From positions 155,395 through 219,394 of the forward strand of contig NZ_BLVP01000043.1 of NCBI RefSeq assembly GCF_013340305.1: a DNA stretch of 64,000 bases. Direction: 5' to 3'. The stretch is from Desulfovibrio psychrotolerans. GTDB lineage: Bacteria > Desulfobacterota > Desulfovibrionia > Desulfovibrionales > Desulfovibrionaceae. The translations under genes were made by a program, and so were the position numbers. Position 1 is the first letter of the stretch, and every line of letters starts with the position of its first letter. This document shows positions 26,432 to 35,959 of the stretch, in pieces. Below the pieces are notes generated by a model that saw only the letters and a list, made by a program, of their open reading frames with translations, ran no database searches and had not been told where the DNA came from.

Positions 26432-29400
26432 ATGCCGCTCAGAAATACATTTCGTATTACGGACCGGTCCGTAACCTCCGTGCTGGTGGCGTCCACACTG
26501 GGCGTGGTGCTGCTGTGCACCATTGGCGTTCTTGCTGTGCAGCACTTCTCCTACTCCGCATCACTGCAGAGGCAGTTCCGCGACAGGGTGGAGGCGGAAG
26601 CCCGCGAAATGGGCCTGCATTACCGGCGCATGATCGGCGAGGCGCAAAGCCAGCTCATGGCGATGACAGAAGACAACGCCATCCGCGTAACCTTGCAGCT
26701 GGAGGTAGAATACCAGTTGCAGGAGCGCATGGCTCATTTTTCTGCCCACGCGCCGCACCTCGGCTTTTACATCCGCTCCGCCGAAAAGGAACGCCTGTAT
26801 AGTGCCAGCCCGGAACCCGTGCCTGTGGAGGCGTTTGAGCTGTTCGCCCTTCCCGCCCCGCACGTGGGCAAGCTTTCTCTCGCTCCCGATGGCAGGTTCT
26901 ATGTGGCCCTTACGCGCTACATCCGCAGCCGCACAGGTATTCTGGGTACGGCCGTGGCCATCTGCTATCTGGGCAAGGCTGCGGAAAGCCCCTACCAGCC
27001 GGATCGCTCCGGCACGGTGCTTGTGAACCATTACGGCGTGTTCCGGGAGCTCAGCACAGGCAACCCGGTTTCCCTGGAACTGCGCACCGCCATGCCGGAC
27101 AGCAGCGGTCCCGCACTTTCCTCCGTTGCCGGGCAGGCGGGACTGCTGACTGAAACAGGCTTTCCCGACATGCTGTACCTTGCCCCCCTCAGCCCCCTGG
27201 AAGACGCGCGGCGCACCAGCCTGTATGTGAGCGCGGCGTTGCTGCTCACCACGGCGCTGCTCTGCGTTTTGCTGGCCTATTTTCTGGGGCGCAGAATAAC
27301 CAGACCTCTCAGGGAGCTTGCCGAATCTGCCCGGAAGATAACGCTGGGCGAAAACCCGCCCCTGCTGCAGGGGGCCTCTTCCCTGCGGGAGGTGAACGAT
27401 GTTCTGCATGCCATGGATGCCATGCTGGACAACCTGCGCAAGGCGGAGGAGCTAACGCGCTACCGTACCCTGTTTGAGGAGGTGGTGGACGCCATCTATA
27501 TCTTTGATATGGACGGGCGCCTGCTGGAATGCAACTCGCAGGCGCTGGCGCAGGTGGGCTGCGACAGGGAACGGCTGATGAAAATGGGTATTCTGGACCT
27601 GACAGGGCCGGAGTACCGCCGCAAAGTCTTGCAGGTGCTGGATGCCATGCGCAAGGCCCCTGCGGGCACCCGGCTGGCAAGCCGGCGGTTCGAGATACGC
27701 ATACTCCCCGTGCAGGGTGCCCCCTTTCCGGCCGAGATACACAACCGCAAGATGCTCTATATGGGGCAGGAGGCCGTGCTGAGCGTGGTGCGCGATATAT
27801 CCACGCGGCTGGCGGTGGAAGAAACCCTGCACAAGGCGCGCAAGGCGGCGGAAGATGCCAGCCGGGCCAAAAGCGGGTTTCTGGCTTCCATGAGCCATGA
27901 GATACGCACGCCCATGCACTCCGTGCTGGGGTTTGTGGACATGCTGGAGGCGACGCAGCTTACTGAAGAGCAGTCCGGCTATCTGGAGATGCTGCGCAAT
28001 TCCGGCTTGCTGCTCATGGACCTTATCAACGATATTCTGGACTTTTCCAAGATTGAGGCGGGGCATCTGGAACTGGAGCATATCGAGTTCAGCCCCGAAG
28101 CCCTGCTGGAGCGCGTGCACGGTATGGTGGGCACGCAGGCTTCCCGCAAGGGGCTGGAGGTGATTCTCTATATTGCGCCGGATGTTCCCCGGAGAGTGGT
28201 GGGCGACCCGACCCGGCTGCAACAGATTCTGGTGAACCTGCTCAGCAATGCGCTTAAGTTCACCGCGCTGGGGCATGTGGTAACGCAGGTGCTTGTCCGT
28301 TCCAGAACAGAGCGCGAGGTTGTGTTGGAAATTTCTGTCAAAGACACGGGTGTGGGTATCCCGGAAACCAAACAGGATGTTATTTTTGACATCTTTACGC
28401 AGGCTGATGTGTCTACGTCGCGCCAGTACGGCGGCACGGGGCTGGGCCTTGCCATTACCAGGCGGTTGGTGGAGCACCTTGGCGGCAGCATAGGGGTGGA
28501 CAGCAAGCCGGGGCAGGGGGCCACCTTTACCTTTACCGTGGTGCTGCCCCTGCCGGGTGGACACCGTGCTTTTCTTGATACGCTGGATGGGTCGCGTGAG
28601 CTGGCGGAGCATCGTGAACTGGCGGCACCGGAGGGGTTGACGGAATCGGGTGAACAGCCCGAATCACCCGAATCACCCGAATCACCCGAAGAAGCATGTA
28701 CCCTGCCGCTGGCGGGTCTGCATTTCCTGCTGGTGGACGGCAACGCCGTGACTCTGCGTTATCTGGCCCAGACCGTTTCAGATATGGGCGGCAGCAGTGC
28801 TTGTGCCTCGTCCATGGAGCAGGCCTACCGCCTGCTGGAAGACCATGTGCGGTATGCCAGAGTTCAGCATGATGCGGAACGCCCCGGAGTCAGGGACGAG
28901 GCCGCCATGCCGGACAGGTACGCTTCCCCTCCGCAGCAAATGCACCCCGTGCCGGAGCGCTTTGACGTGTTGGTCATGGGAACCAACATGCCGGAACTGG
29001 ATGCACTCTCCGCCCTGCGGCACCTTGCCAGAATGGCGGGAGAGCACCTGCCGCCCGCCCTGCATCTGGCAGACCCCGGCGGCGATGCGCCGGGTGGAAA
29101 CGCATTCCCTGCCACGCTGCCGGTGCTTATCAAGCCCGTCACACCGGGTCGGCTTGCCGCCACGGTGGAGGCGCTTTTCGCAAAATCCTCTGCGGAAGAT
29201 GAGGACGCCGTCTGCGCAGCAGCGGAACCGGAAGACGCAACGCGGCGCAGGGTGCTTGTGGCTGAAGATTCTCAGGCCAACCGTATGCTCATGGGCTTTT
29301 TCCTCAAAGACTCCCCCTTCATCCCGGACTATGCGGAAGACGGCAGGCAGGCCGTGCGTATGTTCCGCAGCCGCAGCTATGATGCTGTGATCATGGATAT

Positions 29401-29635
29401 TCAGATGCCGGGCATGGACGGCTATGCGGCAACGCAGGCCATCCGGGCGTATGAGAAGGAGCGGGGGCGTGCTCCGGTGCCCGTTATCGCCCTTACCGCC
29501 AACGCCTATGCGGAAGATAAGGAAAAAAGCCTTGCGGCAGGCTGCACAGACTATCTGGCCAAGCCCGCCAAGAAGCGGCAGGTGCTGGATTTGCTGAACA
29601 GGCATCTGGCGGGAACAGGCGCAGGCGCAGCATAG
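26432..29635 (+). CDS. hybrid sensor histidine kinase with a degenerate and an intact receiver domain
   Basis: A 1067-residue inner-membrane kinase. TM1 (about 16-38) and TM2 (about 265-287) enclose a periplasmic sensor domain. HAMP (about 288-340), PAS (about 345-460), HisKA with H489 (SHEIRTPMHS) and HATPase_c ([37 protein letters not shown]) follow. After an ESPESPESPEE repeat linker comes a receiver-like domain (about 757-918) in which the phospho-acceptor position is G850 (VLVMGTNMPELD). A canonical receiver follows with D989 (IMDIQMPGMDG) and K near 1044. It is co-transcribed with the binding protein. The output target is not visible. Confidence 0.9.
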   Translation: MPLRNTFRITDRSVTSVLVASTLGVVLLCTIGVLAVQHFSYSASLQRQFRDRVEAEAREMGLHYRRMIGEAQSQLMAMTEDNAIRVTLQLEVEYQLQERMAHFSAHAPHLGFYIRSAEKERLYSASPEPVPVEAFELFALPAPHVGKLSLAPDGRFYVALTRYIRSRTGILGTAVAICYLGKAAESPYQPDRSGTVLVNHYGVFRELSTGNPVSLELRTAMPDSSGPALSSVAGQAGLLTETGFPDMLYLAPLSPLEDARRTSLYVSAALLLTTALLCVLLAYFLGRRITRPLRELAESARKITLGENPPLLQGASSLREVNDVLHAMDAMLDNLRKAEELTRYRTLFEEVVDAIYIFDMDGRLLECNSQALAQVGCDRERLMKMGILDLTGPEYRRKVLQVLDAMRKAPAGTRLASRRFEIRILPVQGAPFPAEIHNRKMLYMGQEAVLSVVRDISTRLAVEETLHKARKAAEDASRAKSGFLASMSHEIRTPMHSVLGFVDMLEATQLTEEQSGYLEMLRNSGLLLMDLINDILDFSKIEAGHLELEHIEFSPEALLERVHGMVGTQASRKGLEVILYIAPDVPRRVVGDPTRLQQILVNLLSNALKFTALGHVVTQVLVRSRTEREVVLEISVKDTGVGIPETKQDVIFDIFTQADVSTSRQYGGTGLGLAITRRLVEHLGGSIGVDSKPGQGATFTFTVVLPLPGGHRAFLDTLDGSRELAEHRELAAPEGLTESGEQPESPESPESPEEACTLPLAGLHFLLVDGNAVTLRYLAQTVSDMGGSSACASSMEQAYRLLEDHVRYARVQHDAERPGVRDEAAMPDRYASPPQQMHPVPERFDVLVMGTNMPELDALSALRHLARMAGEHLPPALHLADPGGDAPGGNAFPATLPVLIKPVTPGRLAATVEALFAKSSAEDEDAVCAAAEPEDATRRRVLVAEDSQANRMLMGFFLKDSPFIPDYAEDGRQAVRMFRSRSYDAVIMDIQMPGMDGYAATQAIRAYEKERGRAPVPVIALTANAYAEDKEKSLAAGCTDYLAKPAKKRQVLDLLNRHLAGTGAGAA

Positions 29636-29668
29636 CTGGCTGCCGTTTCTCACGGCCCGTTCACGGCG

Positions 29669-30184
29669 TTAGCGGAGTATCCGGCGGCAGGTATACAGGC
29701 GCGACTGCCAGTACTGCTTGTCCAGCGACTCTTCCCGGACCACCGAGCCGGATTTGGGGCTGTGCACAAAGTGCCCATTGCCGGAATAGATGCCCGCGTG
29801 CAGTCCGAGCCCTTTGTCCGCAATGCGGAAAACGACCACATCGCCCAGTCTTGGGGCATTGCAGTTCACGCTTGTGCCCATGGCGGCCTGTTCACGTGTA
29901 GTACGGGGAATATCGTGCCCGTGCGTGCTGTAGGCCCACCAGATGAGCCCGGAGCAGTCAAACCCCTGCGCGGGGTCGCATCCGCCGTATCTGTATGGTG
30001 TGCCTATGACGGTGCGGGCGGTGTTCACCACGGCGGCCTCCTGTCTGGTAGGCGGCGGGTCGGCCCTGCGGGGGGCATAGCCGCCCGTGTGCGCACTGCC
30101 GCAGCCTGCCAGCAGAACGGCAAGGCACAGCAGCAACCCTAATCGGCGTCCTGTTGCAACGGATATGCGAATGTGGTTGTGCAC
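29669..30184 (-). CDS. NlpC/P60-family lipoprotein peptidase
   Basis: A 171-residue lipoprotein. A signal peptide ends at the lipobox LLAGC (Cys28). The NlpC/P60 domain spans about 48-165, with catalytic Cys in GFDCSGLIWWAY, first His in GLHAGIYSG and a further His in HFVHSP. Enzymes of this family cleave peptide bonds in peptidoglycan stems (D-Glu-diaminopimelate). It is convergent with the hybrid kinase gene and divergent from cysQ. The length is usual for a minimal NlpC lipoprotein (compare Spr/MepS). Confidence 0.9.
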   Translation of the reverse strand: MHNHIRISVATGRRLGLLLCLAVLLAGCGSAHTGGYAPRRADPPPTRQEAAVVNTARTVIGTPYRYGGCDPAQGFDCSGLIWWAYSTHGHDIPRTTREQAAMGTSVNCNAPRLGDVVVFRIADKGLGLHAGIYSGNGHFVHSPKSGSVVREESLDKQYWQSRLYTCRRILR

Positions 30185-30420
30185 TGAAGAACCCCCGGTG
30201 GTTTGGCCCCTGCCCTGCCGGATTTGTGCGCGGGTGTATGCAGGGGCTTAACAGACTCCCGCGATAGGCGTACAGGTATGCAAGGCCATGTCGTTTGTCG
30301 TTTCGGCTTACGATGAGCGTCTGCGGTTCTGCAATTCCCGCTGCGCAGCAGCAACGGAGTCCGCCACAGTATGCCTGAGAATACACCATAACCCTGCTGA
30401 CCGCAAAGGGGATACCCCGC

Positions 30421-31284
30421 ATGGCCCGTGGCCGAACCCGCTCCCGTCTTCCGGCTCAGGAAAAGAACCGCGCCGCGTCTGTCTTCCGCCTGCCGGATTC
30501 CATGCAGGCAACACTGCCGTCCATGCTTGCGGAGGTGTTTCCGCAACTGCTTGCGCTTGCGGTTTCGGCCGGAGACACCATTCTGCAATGGTATGGTACC
30601 CCGATGCCTGTACAGATGAAGGAAGATGAAACCCCTGTCACCCCGGCGGACGAAGCCGCCCACGCGTTGCTGGCGGAAGGGCTGGCGCGTCTGCTGCCGG
30701 GCATTCCCGTCATTTCGGAAGAAGGCGGGCTGCCCCCGGCCCAAGAGCGTGCCGCGTGGAGCAGGTATCTTCTGGTAGACCCGCTGGACGGCACCAAGGG
30801 CTTTCTGCGGCAGAACGGGCAGTTTACCGTAAACGTGGCCTATATGGATAACCATGTGCCTGTGGCGGGCATTGTCCATGTTCCTTTGCAGGGGTGTACT
30901 TACTGCGGCGTGGCAGACGGCGGCGGGGCGTTCCGGTATGAGGGTGGCCGGGCGGAACCGCAGCGTATACATACAAACCGCAGCGTGCCCGCAACCGGGC
31001 CGGTGGTGTTGCAGAGCAATGTGGATAAAACTCCGCGGCTGGACGCCTATCTGCACGGCACGCCGCACACGCGGCTGCGGGCGGGCAGTGCGTACAAGTT
31101 TTGCCTGCTGGCAGAAGGGGCGGCCCAGCTTTTTCCCTGCCTGCACCCCACATGGGAATGGGATACCGCCGCAGGGCATGTTCTTGTGGCGGCGGCAGGT
31201 GGAACGGTAACAGGTATGCGCGGCGCACCGCTTGTCTACGGCAAGCCCACGCTGCTTAACGACTGGTTTCTCGCAAAAGCGTGA
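30421..31284 (+). CDS. cysQ: 3'(2'),5'-bisphosphate nucleotidase CysQ
   Basis: A 287-residue inositol-monophosphatase-fold enzyme that removes the 3' phosphate of PAP. Metal-binding motifs are present: SEEGGLPP (the EE pair), DPLDGTKGF (about 120) and WEWDTAAGHVLVAAAGG near the C-terminus. CysQ is about 250 residues, so an internal start at M28 (MQATLPSML) may be used, though AAAGGGG before the ATG at 30421 supports the longer form. A MalY/PatB-type gene follows 14 bp later, giving a small sulfur-linked pair. Confidence 0.88.
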   Translation: MARGRTRSRLPAQEKNRAASVFRLPDSMQATLPSMLAEVFPQLLALAVSAGDTILQWYGTPMPVQMKEDETPVTPADEAAHALLAEGLARLLPGIPVISEEGGLPPAQERAAWSRYLLVDPLDGTKGFLRQNGQFTVNVAYMDNHVPVAGIVHVPLQGCTYCGVADGGGAFRYEGGRAEPQRIHTNRSVPATGPVVLQSNVDKTPRLDAYLHGTPHTRLRAGSAYKFCLLAEGAAQLFPCLHPTWEWDTAAGHVLVAAAGGTVTGMRGAPLVYGKPTLLNDWFLAKA

Positions 31285-31298
31285 CAGGAGAGGCACAC

Positions 31299-32546
31299 AT
31301 GCCGCAACAGGCCGTATTTGATTTTGATACCGTGCTGGACCGCCGCAATACCCATTGCGAGAAATGGGACGGCATGCGTGAGCATTTTGGCGTTTCACTG
31401 GAAAACGGTATTGCGCTGTGGGTGGCGGACATGGAGTTCGCCCCGCCGCCCGCGGTGCGCGCGGCATTGCGCACCATGCTGGACGGGGTGCTGGGATACC
31501 CCGCTGACTACGGCGACTATCACGCCGCCATAACGGAATGGATGCGGCGCAGGCACGGATGGCATGTGCAGCCGGAATGGATATCCGCCACCCACGGCAT
31601 AGTGGTGGCGCTGAATATCATCGTGCAGGCGTTCTGCCGCCCCGGTGACACGGTGGTGGTGCAGCCCCCTGTGTACTATCCGTTCTTCGGGGCGGTGCGC
31701 AACAACGGCTGCCGGGTTGCCGCCAACCGGCTGGTGCGTGGTGCCGACGGGCTGTACGCCATGGATTTTGATGCGCTGGAGGAGCAGCTGGATGACAGCG
31801 TGCGCATGTTCATTCTGTGCAGCCCGCATAACCCCGGCGGCAGGGTGTGGTCGCGTGCCGAACTGGAACGGCTGGCGGAGTTATGCCTTGCGCGTGACGT
31901 GCTCATTGTGGCGGATGAAATCCATCACGACCTCGTGTACCCGGATGCGCCGCACCCGCATACCGTGCTCGCCTCCATCGCACCGGAGGTGGCAGCCCGC
32001 ACCATCACCTGCACATCTGCCACCAAGACCTTCAATCTGGCGGGCACGCTGACCGGGAATGTCATCATCTCCGACCCGCACCTGCGGCGGCAGTTTGAGC
32101 GGCAGATGTACCGGGCGGGCATGTATCTGCCCAATGCCTTCGGCATGGCTGCCGCCACGGCGGCATACACCCACGGCGAGCCGTGGCTTGAGGCGCTTCT
32201 GCCCTATCTTGCGTCAAACCGAGACCGGGTGGCGGAGGTGGTTGGCACCCTGTCCGGAGTGGAAGGTACGCCCTTGCAGGGAACCTATCTGGCGTGGCTG
32301 GATTTTTCCGGGTTTTGCACCGCATGGGCTGCGGAACACGGTACTGTGCAGGAAAAGGGCGGCACCGTGACCGGAGCGGTAGCCATGGACGAGGTGGTGC
32401 GCCGCATAGAGCAGCAGGCGCGGCTTGCCCTGAACCACGGGCATACCTTCGGTCCCGGCGGAGAGCGGTTCATGCGGCTGAACTTTGCCTGCGCCCGTCC
32501 ACAGTTGGAGGAGGCTCTTGCAAGGCTTGCGGGAGCATTCGGATAA
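31299..32546 (+). CDS. PLP-dependent C-S lyase / aminotransferase, MalY/PatB type
   Basis: A 415-residue fold-type I PLP enzyme. FDFDTVLDRRNTHCEKWD and LWVADMEFAPPP are hallmarks of the MalY/PatB cystathionine beta-lyases. PHNPGGRVW, VADEIHHDLVY and the PLP lysine K243 in SATKTFNLAGTLTGN follow. AGGAG lies eight bases before the ATG at 31299. It would release thiols such as homocysteine or H2S from cysteine S-conjugates in the cytosol. Substrate and any regulatory activity (as for MalY) are not visible. Confidence 0.88.
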   Translation: MPQQAVFDFDTVLDRRNTHCEKWDGMREHFGVSLENGIALWVADMEFAPPPAVRAALRTMLDGVLGYPADYGDYHAAITEWMRRRHGWHVQPEWISATHGIVVALNIIVQAFCRPGDTVVVQPPVYYPFFGAVRNNGCRVAANRLVRGADGLYAMDFDALEEQLDDSVRMFILCSPHNPGGRVWSRAELERLAELCLARDVLIVADEIHHDLVYPDAPHPHTVLASIAPEVAARTITCTSATKTFNLAGTLTGNVIISDPHLRRQFERQMYRAGMYLPNAFGMAAATAAYTHGEPWLEALLPYLASNRDRVAEVVGTLSGVEGTPLQGTYLAWLDFSGFCTAWAAEHGTVQEKGGTVTGAVAMDEVVRRIEQQARLALNHGHTFGPGGERFMRLNFACARPQLEEALARLAGAFG

Positions 32547-33145
32547 CGCTGCACAGGCTGCCCGCAGCGTACGGGTATGGCACATGTGGGCTCCCGGATG
32601 TCCCTGATTGCCCCCGGTAGCCCCCCCCAGATGAGGGCGGATGAGGGCGGATGCGGCCCGGATGGGTTTTCCGGCAACGGGGAAGTGACGCAACGCAAAT
32701 TCCGCTGCCCGATTTTGCAAAATAGAGGGGTGCAGTTACGCAATCGGCCCGCCCGCCCAACTTTTTTTGCCCATGAGGAAACGGCAGATTACAGCCCTGA
32801 AAGCGCGGGACGGGTGCGCGTTCATGCAGACGCAACCCCGCGTGGACGCAAACAAAACAGTTACGTGAGAGTGACGTTCTCGTTTTGGAATGTGCAAAAA
32901 TGTACGTATCAATTCGGCAATATTGACATTTTGTAGAGAAAAAGGACTTGACGAAAACCCGTTTCATGGGTTGCATAGGGTGTTTTCCTGTTGTTTGAAA
33001 TGGGCCGGGGCAGCAGTGTCCGGGTGTGACCGAGGGTTTGTGCGGAATGCCTTTAGCGGTTTTCCGCCGGGCGCGCGGGCGGCTTTCCGCAGGTCCTGTG
33101 TTGAGGTAGGTTAAAACCTGTTTGACTGAGTACTGGAGGTACTGG
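32547..33145. other. intergenic region before the peptide ABC operon
   Basis: No gene is supported. At 32628-32650 there is a direct repeat of GATGAGGGCG-like units. The AT-richer segment 32880-32990 (TTGACA at 32923, TTGACG at 32948) is the most promoter-like part for the operon downstream; no clear -10 could be fixed. Confidence 0.4.
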
Positions 33146-34696
33146 ATGAAACGCTTCGCTTACGCGTTGGTGCTGGCTTTTGTGCTGGCCCTGTTTGCCG
33201 CTCCCGCAATGGCCAAGACCCTGCGCCTTGCCATGGACGCCGACCCGGAATCGCTGGACCCGCATGTGCAGCTTTCCGGCGGCATGTTGCAGTATTCCCA
33301 CATGGTGTACGATCCCCTCATCCGCTGGACCAAGGACATGCAGTTCGAAGGCCGCCTTGCAGAGAAGTGGGAACGTATTGACCCCCTGACCGTGCGCTTC
33401 CACCTGCGCAAGGGCGTGAAGTTCCACAGCGGCAACGACTTCACCGCCAAGGACGTTGCATGGACCATGGCCCGTCTGAAGGATTCTCCGGACTTCAAGG
33501 GTCTGTTCGAAATCTTCGAGCCGGTAGTCGTTGTGGACGACTTTACCGTGGACCTGAAGACCAAGGTTCCCTATCCCCTGCTGCTGAACATGGCGACCTA
33601 CATCTTCCCCATGGACAGCGTGTTCTACACCGGCACCGATGATCAGGGCCGCGACAAGGCTGCCGTGGTCAAGGCCGGCACCTCCTTTGCCAACGAAAAT
33701 GTTTCCGGCACCGGCCCCTTTGTGGTCACCTCGCGTGAACACGGCGTTCGTGTTGTCTTTACCGCGTTCAAGGATTACTGGGGCCCCCGCGGTAACGTGG
33801 AAGTGATTGAGTTCAAGCCCATTGCCAACGAAGCAACCCGCGTTGCCTCCCTGCTTTCCGGCGGCGTGGACTGGATTCAGCCCGTGCCCCCGCAGGACTA
33901 CGACCGTCTTGAAGAAGCCAAGGACGTGGACCTGATCACCCTTTCCGGTACCCGTATCATTACCCTGCAGCTTAACCAGAAGCGTCGTCCCGAGTTTGCG
34001 GACAAGCGCGTGCGTGAAGCCATTATCTATGCCACCAACAACGACGGCATTGTGCAGAAGATACTGAAGGGCCGCGCTACCACCGCCGAACAGCAGAGCC
34101 CCAAGGGCTACCTTGGCTACGTGCCCGAGCTGACCCCCCGCTACGACCTTGAAAAGGCCAAGCAGCTGATGAAGGAAGCCGGTTACGAAAAGGGCTTTGA
34201 AGTAACCATGATCGCTCCCAACAACCGTTACGTGAAGGACGAAGCCATTGCGCAGGCCTTTGCGTCCATGATGGAGCGCATCAACATCAAGGTGCACCTG
34301 AAGACCATGCCCAAGGCCCAGTACTGGGATGAGTTTGACGCGCAGGTGGCTGACATCCAGATGGTGGGCTGGCACTCTGATACCGAAGACTCCGCCAACT
34401 TCACCGAATATCTGGCCATGTGCCCCAACAAGGAAACCGGCATGGGTCAGTACAACTCCGGCAACTACTGCAACCCGGAAGTGGACAAGCTGATCACCGA
34501 TTCCAATGCTGAGACCGACGTTGCCAAGCGCACCGCCGCCCTCCAGCAGGTTGAGCGTATCCTCCACGATGACGCTGCTTACGTTCCCCTGCACTGGCAG
34601 GACCTTTCCTGGGCAACGTCCCTGAATCTGGTCAACGCCCGTGACATAGTGAACGTGATGGACTTCCCCTACTTCGGCGACCTGGTCATGAAGTAG
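33146..34696 (+). CDS. dipeptide/oligopeptide ABC transporter substrate-binding protein
   Basis: A 516-residue periplasmic protein of the SBP_bac_5 (DppA/OppA) family. The signal peptide ends after AAPAMA (about 22), then KTLRLAMDADPESLDPHVQLSGG, which is the family start. GRLAEKWERIDPLTVRFHLRKGVKFHSGNDFTAKDVAWTM is the classic SBP_bac_5 signature. GGAGG lies upstream of the ATG at 33146. It heads a five-gene operon with two permeases and two ATPases. Hairpins follow it, so it is probably made in excess over the membrane parts. Confidence 0.94.
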   Translation: MKRFAYALVLAFVLALFAAPAMAKTLRLAMDADPESLDPHVQLSGGMLQYSHMVYDPLIRWTKDMQFEGRLAEKWERIDPLTVRFHLRKGVKFHSGNDFTAKDVAWTMARLKDSPDFKGLFEIFEPVVVVDDFTVDLKTKVPYPLLLNMATYIFPMDSVFYTGTDDQGRDKAAVVKAGTSFANENVSGTGPFVVTSREHGVRVVFTAFKDYWGPRGNVEVIEFKPIANEATRVASLLSGGVDWIQPVPPQDYDRLEEAKDVDLITLSGTRIITLQLNQKRRPEFADKRVREAIIYATNNDGIVQKILKGRATTAEQQSPKGYLGYVPELTPRYDLEKAKQLMKEAGYEKGFEVTMIAPNNRYVKDEAIAQAFASMMERINIKVHLKTMPKAQYWDEFDAQVADIQMVGWHSDTEDSANFTEYLAMCPNKETGMGQYNSGNYCNPEVDKLITDSNAETDVAKRTAALQQVERILHDDAAYVPLHWQDLSWATSLNLVNARDIVNVMDFPYFGDLVMK

Positions 34697-34711
34697 TGAT
34701 TGTGTAGTAAT

Positions 34712-34745
34712 GCCGGGGCGGCCCTTGCCGCCCCGGCTTCCGCTT
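34712..34745 (+). terminator. hairpin/attenuator after the binding-protein gene
   Basis: Perfect 11-bp arms (34712-34722, 34727-34737) with a CCTT loop and a downstream CTTTTT. It sits inside the operon, so partial termination is likely. Confidence 0.75.
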
Positions 34746-34878
34746 TTTCCGGGGTGTTTCCGGGCGGCCCATAGCGGGCGGCGGGCGTCCGCCGTCGCAA
34801 ACGGGCAGCCGGGAAAAGATGCAGGCCCACCGTGAGGCCGACTGGCAGGCCGATCGGCACAGGCCATTCCACCATTCC

Positions 34879-34899
34879 GAACCGGCCACGGGCCGGTTC
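34879..34899 (+). repeat. second intercistronic hairpin in the peptide ABC operon
   Basis: Perfect nine-base arms (34879-34887, 34891-34899) around ACG, between the attenuator and the first permease gene. Confidence 0.5.
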
Positions 34900-34978
34900 T
34901 CCCTTGTCCGGCAGGAAGCGGCCCTGAAAAGACCCCTGCCGCCGGACGGGCAGAAACATATAACGAAACAGAAGTCTT

Positions 34979-35956
34979 ATGTTCGCGTTCATACTACGAC
35001 GCCTGACGCAGGCCATCCTCGTCATGTTTGTCATCTCCATCATCGGCTTCGCCATCAAGTATTCCTTCGGGGATCCTGTGCGCGAAATGGTAGGCATGTC
35101 CGTTTCCTACGAGGAGCGGCAGGCCCTGAGAGATCAGCTCGGCTTGAACGACCCCATGGTCGTGCAGTGGACGCGGTTTGTGAAGAACGCGCTGAAGGGC
35201 GATCTCGGCATCTCGTTCTTCCACCGCAAGCCCGCGGCGGAAGTCATCATCAAAAAGGCTCCGGCCACGCTGGAACTTGTGTTCGCCAGCGCGCTCATCA
35301 TCCTTGCGGTATCCATTCCGGCGGGAATATATGCGGCGGTCAAGCCCAAGGCTGTGCTCTCGCGATGTATCATGGGTTTCAGCATCGTTGGGGTTTCCAT
35401 CCCAGTGTTCCTCACGGCCATTCTGCTCATCTACCTTTTTGCGGTGGAATTGCGCTGGCTGCCCTCTTACGGGCGCGGCCAGACCGTGCAGCTATGGGGC
35501 TTCTGGGACACGGGCTTTCTTACGCTGGACGGCCTCAAGCATCTTATCCTGCCCTCCATTGCGCTTTCCTCCATCATGCTGCCGCTGTTCATCCGGCTTA
35601 TCCGTGCGGAAATGAAGGAGACGCTGCAGACGGAATACGTCAAGTTCGCCCGCGCCAAGGGGCTTAAGCCGTGGCGGGTGCTCATGGTGCACGGATTCAA
35701 GAACACGCTTCTTCCTGTCATCACCGTGGGCGGCGTGCAGATAGGCATCATGATCGCCTACACCATCCTCACCGAAACCGTGTTCCAGTGGCAGGGCATG
35801 GGCTTTATGTTCATTGAGGCGGTGGAGCGGTCTGACACCTCGCTGCTGGTGGCCTACCTCATTTTTGTGGGCGCGCTCTTTGTCACCGTGAACACGGTGG
35901 TGGATATCATCTACGGGCTGGTGAACCCCATGGTCCGCATATCGGGGAGGAAATAG
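34979..35956 (+). CDS. peptide ABC transporter permease, DppB type
   Basis: A 325-residue inner-membrane protein. The N-terminal FILRRLTQAILVMFVISIIGFAI helix and six further transmembrane segments match DppB/OppB. The coupling (EAA) motif for the ATPase is EYVKFARAKGLKPWRVLMVHGFKNTLLP at about 220-247. The end ILTETVFQWQGMGFMFIEAVERSDTS is characteristic. It is followed three bases later by the second permease gene. Confidence 0.94.
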   Translation: MFAFILRRLTQAILVMFVISIIGFAIKYSFGDPVREMVGMSVSYEERQALRDQLGLNDPMVVQWTRFVKNALKGDLGISFFHRKPAAEVIIKKAPATLELVFASALIILAVSIPAGIYAAVKPKAVLSRCIMGFSIVGVSIPVFLTAILLIYLFAVELRWLPSYGRGQTVQLWGFWDTGFLTLDGLKHLILPSIALSSIMLPLFIRLIRAEMKETLQTEYVKFARAKGLKPWRVLMVHGFKNTLLPVITVGGVQIGIMIAYTILTETVFQWQGMGFMFIEAVERSDTSLLVAYLIFVGALFVTVNTVVDIIYGLVNPMVRISGRK

Positions 35957-35959
35957 GGC

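Noticed and set aside
33053..34867. 604-codon minus-strand frame opposite the peptide-binding protein
   Set aside because: Shadow frame crossing the attenuator hairpin; the plus-strand gene has signal peptide and family motifs.
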